Of a stretch of DNA of 64,000 bases, positions 24,461 to 34,513 are shown piece after piece. Numbering within the stretch: position 1 is the first letter of the stretch; each line of letters opens with the position of its first letter. This DNA comes from Hymenoscyphus infarciens (Eukaryota > Ascomycota > Leotiomycetes > Helotiales > Helotiaceae), in contig LLCB01000047.1 of the NCBI GenBank assembly GCA_001414345.1, positions 1 through 64,000 on the forward strand. The letters run 5' to 3'. A program made the translations under genes and the position numbers. The notes under the pieces were generated by a model. That model did not search any database and was not told where the DNA came from. It saw only the letters and a list, made by a program, of their open reading frames with translations.

Positions 24461-26266
24461 TCATTGTCCAATTTCACTTCGAATAATGGCTGGAGAAGTG
24501 ATTTCTGGAGAGGAAGGAGCGGTGACGACGGATGGCTGATGAAAATTGGTATTTGCTGCAGGTTCCGGGGCTTTACCTTCATTTTCAACCTCTTTTGGCT
24601 CAGAAAACACATCTGAATCATCAGAAATGCCTTGAATAACGCCAGAAAAGCCCTCCGAGACTGTATTTTCGAGGCTTGGGGTATTTGGTGTCGTTGGAGT
24701 AGCAGAAGCAGTAGCAGAACAGCCATTTCCAGCAGCTGGATGGTGTACTTTTGGTGCAGTACTATCCTCAGAATCACCAGAAGTCATCATAGCTTCAGCA
24801 ATACGCTCAGAGCGTCTTGAATGCGCATTTGTAGCTCTCATTGAACGTCCTCTAGCACGCATAGCTCCCTGACGAGAGATGGGTTGCTGATTTTGGTTTT
24901 CCGGGCCACCAGAACTAATATTGAGGTTTTCAAACTGAGTTAGAGACTCAAGGTTGCTATTAGGTGCTGGGACAGGAGATTGACGGACATTTCGAGGTTG
25001 TGTGGGAGTTTCCGGGAACTGTGTTGGCTGAAATGTAGGGGAGGAAGGCACATGAGCGTTGGGATAGTAGCGACTGCCGATTCCGTAGGTGACTGGTCTG
25101 TATGCACCTCCGTATGCACGGTTTGCTACGTATGCAGAGACTGGTTGTTGTGCTTGCACATTTCCCCAGCCTGCTGGGCCTCGAAATTGCCATGAAGGAA
25201 TCTGTGCGTACGGTGGTGCTGGAGGAACCGAAGACGTGGGAGTTGGTTGATTTCTATCGGCAAGGGGTCGGGAAGGTGCGCCTGGTGTAGAAGGGCTCTG
25301 TATGATTTGTTCTTCGGGCGTGCGAGGGGACACAGAGGAAAATGACTGCTGGGCTGCTCTGCGAGCTTCCTCAGCCTCTTGCCTGTATCTCGCTGCTTGA
25401 ACAAAAACGGGCAAGTTACTGGTTCCTCCGAATGGACTTCCAACACCGAAGGCAGGAGCGTTGTTACTACCAGGGTAATTGGAGGGCCCAGCAACACCAA
25501 AACCCGGCCCAGCAACATAATTGCTCTGCAGTCCATATTGGGGTTGCAGTCCCAGAGGACCGGGACGATTGTTTCCGTACCGGAGCTTCTCATGATCCAT
25601 CTTGATGAAATCCTTTCGAGTCCAGGCGCCCCAGAACTCAGCTCTTGTATTCTCCTCGCAGGCTGGTACGGGTGGAAGCTCATGAATATCCCGGAGACCA
25701 ACAGGAAGCTCAATAAACTGGTTATCAGGCGTGTCTGGGTTGAACAAGAAGAGATTGCCTTCATGATCATAGTAAAGTCTCTGGTCTGGGCGATCATGTA
25801 CATATTGTCTCGCCCAGACCCCAGGAGATGGTTCTTGAGACTGGATTTGTTGCTGGTTATAATATTCCACAGCAATACCGTCAGAAGCGTTGTTGATGAG
25901 GTAGCTTATGTATGCATTCATAATCTCTGCATCATTTGGACCCCCGAAATGTGTTTGTCCGGACTGGTCTTGTTGCACCCAATTGTATTGTGGTCGAACC
26001 GCTGCATCCTGAAGGTCAGGGAATACAGTGTCACATTTGCATTTTCCTTCTCTGTGCATTGTCTTGTGTTCATTCTCCTTGTTCAAAACCTCAGCGTTCC
26101 AAAGAACCCGAAAACAAGGGTGGCAGACTGCGGATTGGTGGTGTGGGTGCTCGGCTGGGAAGGAACAGACTGGGAAACTTTGATCTGCTTGGGTCGTTGG
26201 GCATTTTACAAGCCATGGAACAGAACAGTGTCCGCACGAAAAACCAAGGAAGTGCTTTACACACAT
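24461..26266 (-). CDS. Hypothetical 601-residue protein, Cys-rich N-terminus
   Basis: Single open exon. I do not recognise a named family. The N-terminus (MCVKHFLGFSCGHC, then CPTT, FPVCSF, VCHPC) has paired cysteines and a histidine, suggesting a small metal-binding module. Another Cys pair (GKCKCD) follows. Residues about 100-240 have a globular look (YISYLINNASDG, RLYYDHEGNLFLFNPDTP). From about 260 to the end it is low-complexity, rich in Pro, Ser, Gln, Asn and Gly, with an RGR/RRSER basic patch. There is no signal peptide or membrane segment. The open frame continues 110 nt upstream of the ATG to an acceptor (CTACAG at 26377-26382), so the first exon boundary lies in the 5' leader or, less likely, in further coding sequence. 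The gene sits between a tandem repeat (3') and a mini-exon array (5'). Confidence 0.75.
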   Translation of the reverse strand: MCVKHFLGFSCGHCSVPWLVKCPTTQADQSFPVCSFPAEHPHHQSAVCHPCFRVLWNAEVLNKENEHKTMHREGKCKCDTVFPDLQDAAVRPQYNWVQQDQSGQTHFGGPNDAEIMNAYISYLINNASDGIAVEYYNQQQIQSQEPSPGVWARQYVHDRPDQRLYYDHEGNLFLFNPDTPDNQFIELPVGLRDIHELPPVPACEENTRAEFWGAWTRKDFIKMDHEKLRYGNNRPGPLGLQPQYGLQSNYVAGPGFGVAGPSNYPGSNNAPAFGVGSPFGGTSNLPVFVQAARYRQEAEEARRAAQQSFSSVSPRTPEEQIIQSPSTPGAPSRPLADRNQPTPTSSVPPAPPYAQIPSWQFRGPAGWGNVQAQQPVSAYVANRAYGGAYRPVTYGIGSRYYPNAHVPSSPTFQPTQFPETPTQPRNVRQSPVPAPNSNLESLTQFENLNISSGGPENQNQQPISRQGAMRARGRSMRATNAHSRRSERIAEAMMTSGDSEDSTAPKVHHPAAGNGCSATASATPTTPNTPSLENTVSEGFSGVIQGISDDSDVFSEPKEVENEGKAPEPAANTNFHQPSVVTAPSSPEITSPAIIRSEIGQ

Positions 26267-26376
26267 CCTTGCGAGTTTTGTTGGGTATTGGGTGTGTATA
26301 TTGAGATAGGGGGGATTCGAAGACGGAGAGAGGACCTGGAAAACGCAGGAATAGGAAGTATGATCTGCTATCTTGT

Positions 26377-29300
26377 CTGTAGTGTGTTAGTTAGATGTTC
26401 TGGTAATTCTGGGACAAATAAAGAAACTATTCAAGGCAGTTTGGAATATGGTTCTCCAACACATCCTTCGATAATGAATTTGATCACCAGAGAACATTTG
26501 GAAGAATCAGGCAATGGAGTCTTTGATTCTTCAAAATCTCCTCGAACAAATATTCTGGCTATCTCAGACTGCTTCACACACTCTTGGGAGTAGAAACAAC
26601 CAAAAAGGAAGGCGCAGTCCAGCAGAAAGGGGATTTGCCATAGGCGAGCTCCAATAAGAGGGGAAGAGAGAACGATTACGGACCTTCGGAGAATGGAATA
26701 TGAACGTCTTCGAAAGAAGAGGTCAGTTAAATATTCTTTGCAGATGTTATGAAGATGAGGAAAGTGTTTAGGATGTTTCTCAGAACGTCTAGGGCTTGTT
26801 TGGGGGAGAGGGTCGGAGCGAGTACGGACCTTGAAATTGAGAACCTGATCTATCTATATTATCAGTTAGTCATACGCTCTAGAGAGGGGTAAAGATTGAA
26901 CGAAATCGGATGAAAACGTGCTGAGAGGGCCAGAAACGTCATAAGGCGTGGGAGAAGAGGGGTTACCAACCTTTGAAGTGCTGGTCTCCTCGTTGAAGAG
27001 TATCAAGATATCAGAGACTGTATCGTGAGACTTGGTTAGTCATCAATTATTCGCAAGTTCTTGAAAATTCTTGGGGTGCAAGAAAAGCACAAGATTTGAG
27101 GATGTGGGTGACTCGGCAAGAAAAGAGGAGGGGAAGACAACGTACAAACTGCTGAAACTTTTCCCCAAGCCTTCGAAACACCGGTATCTGTAATTCTCAC
27201 CTACTTGGTCTCGTCAGCTGGTGTTTCTGGAAGAACCGTGTAGCAAATTGGGATAGATTGGGGATCATTTCCGCAGGTATGTCATTGCAGCAAGGAGGGG
27301 AGAGCAGAATAGCGGTAACGAACCCTCGACCTGTGCGATTTCTTTTTCAAGGGCGAAGATATGGAATTCTTCCGCTGTTCGGATTGGTCAGTTGTTATTT
27401 CTGAGTTGGAGGCGTGACAGAGTTGAGTGTATATTTGTTGAGACGAGGTTCGAGGAGTGCAATAACGGCGTGGATGGGAGGAGAATGGAGGTTACGAACC
27501 CTGGGACAACGAGCCGCCTCTTGTAAGTTCAATGCTTTGGAATTATCCGCTATTTAACCAGATTAGCTCTCGTGTCTTGATGGAAGTTGTGACAGATTGA
27601 GATGTAAATTTTGTGGTAGGGAGTTGAAGGATGTTTGAAGATGTGCGATATCGACGAGGAACAAGCGGATAGAAGCAGTACGAACTCTTAAAAGGTCCGC
27701 TTTATTGGGAATGAAAAGTTTTCAGGGTCTCTATGACTCAGTTTTGTCAGTTGTTTGTTGGCTGTTGGACGTTGTAGCGAAATAAGTGGAATATCTTGAC
27801 GGGGGAAGTCAGAAAGGAGAGCGATAGCGGAGTGTTGAGGTGGGGTAATAGCCTTTGGCAAGTGGCTTGTATTTGCTTTACACTTACGAGGAATATCTTC
27901 AAGTACTAGTAGCTCTGTGCCAGTGTATCAGCCTAGTTCTTAAGAGTTTTTTGTGATTGGAGAAGGAGTAGTTGGGTATTCTCGGAGGAGAGACTTGGTA
28001 AAGTTGGATGCAATAACGGAGAGTTGGAGAAGAGATGAGGGGTATCGATTCTCGAGTCTCGAGAAGTTACTCGTATTGCTTTAGACTTACGAGAGGGACT
28101 TTCTGAATTGGAAGCTGTCTGCCAACAACTTTATCAGTCATCATTCTTGAGAAATTGTTGTAAGAGAAAAGCAGTTGAGAAGGAATGGCCGGGTTGCACG
28201 GAACGAAACAAAGGATGCGATTGCATGCGATAACAGGGGTTGAGAGGAAAGAAGGTGTGCTGAGTCTGGAGAACTAGGTTCATAGTGCTTTTGACTTACA
28301 ATACGAGAGATTTCTTCGAGTGTGAGAGGTATCTACTGCCGTATCAGCCATCATCCTTGAGCGGCCGTACTAAGGACAGGTAGTTTGAGAAGGAGTCGTT
28401 GAACTGTTAAGTTGTATTGAGGGGAGAGGATGACGAAATGTTTTGCGATAGCGGGGGGTTCGAGAAGAGAGGAAGGTAATCGGGGTTGAGAATTTGAGTG
28501 GCATATTGGCAGCTCTGTCGACTTACCAAGATGGAGGAACACCTCCAAGGGTGGAAACTGTTTGAGAGAGAGTTAGTCGTGGTTATTGGGCGATTGAGAA
28601 AGGAAAAACGGGCCGAGAAGCAGCAGATGTGTTCGGTGAAGGAGCGTATGGGGAGAAAAGGAGAAAAGGAGAAGAGGGGTTGTGGTGAAGTTCGAGGTAT
28701 TGCGATATTGAAGGGCAGACGAGGGGTATCGAGACTTGAGACTTCGTGTATCCGCTGTCTACTTACAAAGAATGCCTTCACAAGAGTGGACTGTCTGCAA
28801 CAGTATCAGCTATTGCTGTGCCGTGATCACTAGAAGAGTAAGGTGGTTGAGGAGAAGTGGTTGAGTTGTGTTGAAAACGGGAAGGGGGCAAGGGCGTAGA
28901 GGAGTAGAATAAATAGAGGGTGTAAGATGATGCGATAGCGGAGGGCACAAGGGGATAAGAGGGGTCTGGGTATGCGAAATCGCTTGGTACTATGTGCTTT
29001 CTACTTACGTCGAGTGCTACCTCCGCCGAAAAATACTTTTAATGTTGTCAGCTAATTATGACGGGTTCGTTGGGGGAGAGAGCCTGTTGAAGAAATCGTT
29101 GTGTTTTGCAGAAGATGCAGAGAGTTTTTGAGTGTAAGATTGGGAAGAATAATGGGTGGTGTAAAGTGTTGTGGTAGAGACTAAGATGAAAGGCAGGTCC
29201 GGGGCTGACGATTTGTCTTGTGTGCATTTCCTACTTACAGAAAGCTGCTCTATATGGGTAAAACCTAGTTTGTGAGCTGTTAGTTGCTGAGACTAGCACT

Positions 29301-30017
29301 CTTTAGAGGGAAGCGACAGTTGACAAATAGCGCTTGTGTTTTGCGAAGAGAGGAAACAGGATAGGAAGTGCAAGGCTTTGGAATAAGGGGGGATAACGGA
29401 CAGGGAGAACGGTGACGAACCTCAAGAATCTGCCAACTCCTTGCGTCAGATAGACCAAGAAGAACTGTATCCAGGTTTTCAGTCAGCCAATTTCCAGAGT
29501 TTTTGATACTCTTGTTTGAGGAATCGATCGCAGAGATAACTGCCATTGTGTTTTGGGTTCCTTTGAAAGAGGAAAAGAGGGGGAATGGCCGAGGGGCGAG
29601 CGGGCTCCAAGATGTGCCTTGATGGAGGGTAATTAAGGACAGGGTGGGGACCTACAGCAAGAGTTTCTCTTGTGGTGGCTTACCGGCCAATAATCCAAGA
29701 TCTGTGCGGCGGGTGATCAGTTACTGTTGATCGAAAAGTATTTTAGGTGACGACGAGGTATTATCGTGGTGGGGACGTTCGTGGAAGAAGGGGAGAGGGT
29801 AAGATGATTGCGACTTCGTGATTTCGTGACTTGGGACTTGGGAGGGAGCGTCGCTTGAAACATACCGTGGATTTAACCTGGTCACGTCAAGATTAACTTG
29901 GAATACTTCTATCAGGGTGTCGGGGGAAAGAGAACCGCTCATTGAGGCTCTGCCATATTGGACGGGTGAGGGGAAGAGGTGTGGAGTCGCGAACCTTGGA
30001 GGGTGGAGTTGCGAACG
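26377..30017 (-). other. Array of 18 mini-exon/intron modules (probable spliced 5' leader)
   Basis: On the minus strand, 18 times in a row, there is a CTRAY branch point (CTGAC, CTGAT, CTAAC or CTAAT; the 29866 module has only TTGAC), an AG acceptor, a 12-55 nt putative exon and a GT donor. Proposed exons: 29995-30017, 29866-29877, 29684-29701, 29421-29464, 29239-29264, 29009-29035, 28767-28794, 28527-28557, 28300-28332, 28091-28118, 27888-27914, 27686-27699, 27500-27549, 27324-27374, 27146-27200, 26971-27017, 26830-26853, 26684-26707. A last intron (26377-26683) leads to the exon holding the 601-aa ORF. Donors come in blocks: GTAAGT for seven consecutive modules (27887-29238), GTTCGT for the three 27323-27685, GTCCGT for the last two. 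No proposed exon contains an ATG, and no single reading frame runs through all of them with GTNNGT donors, so a non-coding leader or lncRNA is more likely than coding sequence. Exact acceptors are uncertain in some modules. Confidence 0.6.
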
Positions 30018-31789
30018 CTATTCCTTACGCGCGATTAGCAGATGTTTTGTCTTGTAGATGCTCTGCAGTCGCCCTAAACTGCCAGTGGCTCTTCTGTGGC
30101 TCTGCAATAGGATGATGGGGTTTACGCGCACCTTTTGAAGGGGATGGGGATGGTGGTGGATGATCGTGGTGGAGGTGTTTGTGGTGTGGGAGGGACAGCA
30201 GTTATTTTAAAATTCAAGATGATTGTGGGTGGCTATGGCTCAGTTACGCTAGTCTTTTTAGGGAGTGCAGAAGACATATCCAGGCATCGGTGCGACTACT
30301 CTACGTGGACTTGCTCAGCGGGCTCGGCGTGGTTCATTATTGGGAAAAGTCACTGCTTGCTTCTCAAGCTTATGCATCAAGTTAAACAGTACTTGGATTC
30401 TGTTACGGGGCTCTGCAAAAGTTGTGATGGGAACCACACTATGCGTGGCTCAATGGAGGTTGAGGGAGGAGCAAACATTGTTTGTGTATTGTTCGAAGCA
30501 CCATCTTTCTAAAGAATTCTCACCTAGACTATAGAAACGTGAGAAATCAGTTCCAATTACTTACTATTTTTCTGGAGGAGTGGAGGTTGCTACAAATAGT
30601 TACAGAGATCTATTGAGTTTCAACATGGATAGTTTAGTGTTCACAGAAGAGGAACTTGTGTCAAAACCGTCCAGATATACTTCATAAAAGTTCTGGCGTT
30701 CGGCTAATTTGGGGGCTTTAGGGGGCTTAACCGAAATTTTGTGACTGGACACAAGTTAGAAGGGTTTTGGCATTTTTGAGGTGCAAAGGGAAAACCTTAA
30801 CCTTCTAGAGCATAGTAGGAGTGAAATGGTGGATAAACTAACTGACTTTGTTAGTGAGTTATGCAAAACTTGGGCATGGTTACAGCTATGAAAAACTGCA
30901 ACAGGATATTTTCATGTTTTTAGATAAAGCATGTGACATAACGTTGAACCAAGTTTTCCAACACAGGGCTGTTGTTTGTAGTTATTTTTATGAATCACAA
31001 TATCTGTGAGTTGGAATAAAGTTTGTGACTCAAAGTGTGGTGGTGTGTTACCTTCTAAAGGGCAGATGCATGCTAAGTTGTTTGGCTAGAATGTGAATCA
31101 CGACGACAAAGTGCCAAGTTTCTGTGCAACCTCAAGGGGGAATACCACCAACTTTTATACCCGCCAGGATTCAAAAAAGGGTCATAACTGTTTTCCCATT
31201 GGCTATCCCTTGATGACTGAGGTCACCTGAGGAAGAGTTTTCAGCTGTTGCTCTTTGGGTGTAAGGTTCTTTAACTTATTCAAATTCATGAATGGTTTTT
31301 GAAAAAGGATATTCAATAATGGAAGTTGCTGGAAGAGTCGTAATATATGAATCCTCATTGAGGGATTGACTGATGTAACAGAAGTTAGTTTGCTTGAAAT
31401 TGTGGATAATTTCAGAGAATATTAACAAATAAAAGATGCCAAGATTATTTAAGAAAGATGAAGAATCTTAACAACGCAGAGTTTATTTGGGTATTTAATT
31501 CAGCTTGAAAAACAGTGATAAGTGAGGGATTTAACAGAAAGCAACGATGTTGGATAGCAAGGCCAAAGGAAAGTAATTGCTGTAAGGAGAGTTATTTCGT
31601 TTGGATTTAAAAAGAGCCAGACAGAACACAAAGACACGAACGATGATAAGACTAACAAAAGCTCGCAAAGATACGTGGTTGATTTGAATTTCTAGTTGGA
31701 CTTGAGAAAGTGTGAAAAGTGAATGATTTTACTGGTGTAGGATTTGTCCATCTGGTGACAAGCATCGGACTTTCCACAATAGTGGTAGC
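30018..31789. other. Non-coding; possible start region of the mini-exon transcript
   Basis: No supported gene. On the minus strand CTTCAAAAG followed by GTGCGC (about 30126-30140) could be the donor of a first exon. About 31080-31250 has text resembling an LTR edge but no partner copy was found. Confidence 0.4.
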
Positions 31790-32260
31790 CTAAACAGAAA
31801 ACGGGCTACCCTAGACAGCATTTTATCTAGACGACATATTCGCAGGAGTGTAAAGCTTCAACGATAGATATACTCTACTAGAGAACCAGCTGCTCCTAAG
31901 AATCTGATAGGCTAGGATGAGATTGTCATTTAAAAAGCTAGAATTGTTTATAGTAGAAATAACAGCACTTAGGGTAATCCATCACTTAGGAGGAAGGGTA
32001 GTGATAAATATAATAAAGAGGGATAAGATACGAGATTAGCCACTACCCCTTAACTCTACTAGAGTTAGACAATTCCTAGGAGTAGTAGGCTTTGTCCGAC
32101 GCTTTATTAAGAATTACATAGAGATAAAGATACCACTATCAAGACTTATAGGCAACGTCCTATTTAAATGAGGGAAACTAGAAGCCGTGTCATTCCAACT
32201 CCTTAAAGATAAATGTGCAGCAGCTATCGAGATGCATGGTTGGGACTTTCGACTTCACCA
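31790..32260 (+). mobile_element. Ty3/gypsy pol remnant (RT to RNase H junction)
   Basis: Translated fragments show the RT active-site motif FYLDDIFAGV (about 31817-31846). About 200 bp further on come LNSTRVRQFLGVVGFVRRF, IKNYIEIKIPLSRL and GKLEAVSFQLLKDK, the conserved stretch after the RT palm in gypsy elements. Stops replace tryptophans (TAG before PLPLNS, TGA before GKLEAV), as G-to-A change would produce, and the frame shifts between the two parts. No LTRs found. Non-functional. Confidence 0.8.
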
Positions 32261-34513
32261 CTTATCTGATCATGAAGCTATTCCGAAAGCGGACATTTGC
32301 TGGCTTTCTCAAAAATCTAACCTCTTTTTATTAAACTCACGCCCTTGAATTTCGAGAACTCTCTCCGCACACTTTCGTAAATTCTACTCACTTTGGTCTC
32401 CTTCACACTCTACATCTCGAGAAGATTGATCAACTAAATTATCCTGAAACCTGCCTCGTTTGCGTCAATTTTATTATAGGCCCGCGCTTTCTTTGTCCTT
32501 CTCCAATAAGGCGAAAAGATAAGAAATAACAAAAGTTCTTTCTTATGTAGATATCTTGACTTCCTGAAATTAAGACAACAGGGCGCCGTTTCTGGGGGAT
32601 CTATCTAAGCTTAAAAACTATATCTCGCTACCTGGAGTTTTTCTGGTTCTATTCAGGATCTCTATGGAACTTTGGATACAATGAAAGGTTAGGAGCTAAG
32701 TATCTTATATTCAATGAGATTCAAGAAGTAGAAATAACCCTAAAGGTAGAGAGAACTGCTGGTGGATTTCAGTGATCTCCGAATTCATTATTTCCAAGAG
32801 TTGGGAATGAGTTGACTAATTCAGTGATATTTTCAGATCAAAGTACCAGAGTATAGGTAGCCTCTCAATGCGAAATCATTCGTGATATACTTGATGTTCG
32901 TGAAACATAGGGAAGGTATGACCCTGGACCTGTTGAAAGCTTTATTCATTTACGGAAAATACATGAGGCCTAGACGATCCTATCGTGCCCGAGTGAATCA
33001 GTGGCTCAGCTCACTAAATTCTGTCCAGAGATCATAGCCAATTCGGTCGTCCCAGGTTTACCAACTGTGCGATCCAAATGTCACCTGAGGGAAAGGACAC
33101 GGCCGGTGATATCGAGAATCGCATCCGACAAACTTTTGTGTTCTTTCGGAATCGTTTCAAAAGCTGCTATCGAATGAATTATTAGTAGGCATGGGAGATT
33201 TATGCTGGTCCAATCACCTGTTTCGACTGGTAATTGTAAGTTGCATCTTAACTGTTTCTTAAGCGCTGCTTAGGTCGAATGTTAGCAGTGGCTGAAGTGA
33301 CGCGAATGTGTTGGTTCTGTAGAGAAAAGAGTTCGAGAAGTGTTTACTAATTGCCCACCGCAAGACTAGGGTATCCTTCAGGCCCCTTCCCCTATTTATG
33401 CAAAATCCTAACTCTCAACAACGCAACCATTTTATGAAAACCTTATGGGATTCCTAAGTTGCGACTAGTTAGCCTCCCATTCGCGCATAGGAAGTTAGTT
33501 TAGTGTTTCTATGTTGTGGCTGGGAACCACGCTGGGGTGTTATTATTTTGGGTTCTTGCGTTAGGGTATGCGGCGAGTGCTGGCCTGGCGTCCAAGTACG
33601 GTGTTGACCTCGCTGTAATTCAGGGCTCAGATACCTTCTCATGGGCTGGTATCGTCGCCTCTTACAAGGCTGACACAGCCTACTGCCATGTAGTCTCTAC
33701 TTCTAATGTGCTATCTCTCTACTAAAACGGAAAAAAGTCCGTATTTCCACCTTCTAAAAAGCGTGTTAAATTTGAAAGTAAACCACGACACGGCAATCCA
33801 GAGTAGCCAGAGTTTGCTGTAGCACTATCTAGCTATTAATGAGTTATTCTTAGTATTTTTATAAGCTCTTTTAGAAATACGGTTGGTCTTTTGGTGAGTG
33901 CGGCACCAGGTGAGAAATACGAGGCTTTGCACTCTAACTTTCTTACCCTTTCCAATTAAATAGCTATTTAGAGAGATACTTCACTTAGAGTACAGTCAAC
34001 GTTCATCGACGTACTATGTATATTCTAAACTTACTTTCCAAGTAATAAATGAAGCCTTACACTGAAAAGATGTAGCTATGTTATATCAAGAGCGTATAAT
34101 CGTATGGTTTCTTCTCCGACTATTATAAGAAGAATAAACACATACATTGAAACACACGAAAAACTCCAGAGTAAAAGAAGTGTCTATATTTCACCACAGT
34201 GGTCTTCTCCCCTTCGGCGCAAAGTATCTCCTCAACTCCAACCATCCTTTCGCAGAACCCCAACATTCCCGAGCGGCGAGCACCCATGCCCGTAAACAAG
34301 AAACTCTCGCAGAGCATTGCCGACCCCATAGTAAAAGGAAACAGTTACCCCGTCGAGTCCAGGTTGTCGACTTCCACGATGTAGTTATTTTGAATAGATA
34401 ATTCGACGACAAGGATAAAGTAAGTGGAAAGTAGAGTGTGAAATCGACTTCATTTCAAGAACGGGCTGGACAACACTAGATCTCCTGACATCGGTTGATG
34501 CTCGCACTGTGTT
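32261..34513. other. Gene-poor, no supported feature
   Basis: Short open frames only (for example 33516-33725, 34104-34412), none with family resemblance or usable splice chain. Probably decayed mobile-element sequence; not classified. Confidence 0.4.

Noticed and set aside
24461..26376. Extending the 601-aa protein upstream to the acceptor at 26377
   Set aside because: The frame is open, but the Met-Cys start at 26266 looks like a true N-terminus and the preceding mini-exon enters in the wrong phase with its best donor.
25379..26593. 404-codon open frame on the plus strand
   Set aside because: Antisense to the 601-aa gene, no family resemblance, and it runs into its leader; a shadow of the low-complexity coding sequence.
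28407..28833. Open frames of 111-124 codons on both strands within the array
   Set aside because: They cross predicted introns and exons without regard to splice signals, and the pyrimidine-rich strand simply lacks stops.
29280..29546. Open frame starting MAVISAIDSSNK on the minus strand, good start context
   Set aside because: The stretch just upstream of its useful part aligns with the 3' halves of neighbouring introns (TCAAAAACTCT..TTGGCTGACTG), ending in GATACAG. I therefore treat it as intron and keep only 29421-29464 as exon.
29866..29942. Possible first coding exon MSGSLSPDTLIEVF on the minus strand
   Set aside because: Joining it to the next modules gives a stop in the required phase at the 29421-29464 exon, and the region carries intron-like signals (TTGACGTGACCAG). 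Kept only as a 12-nt module.
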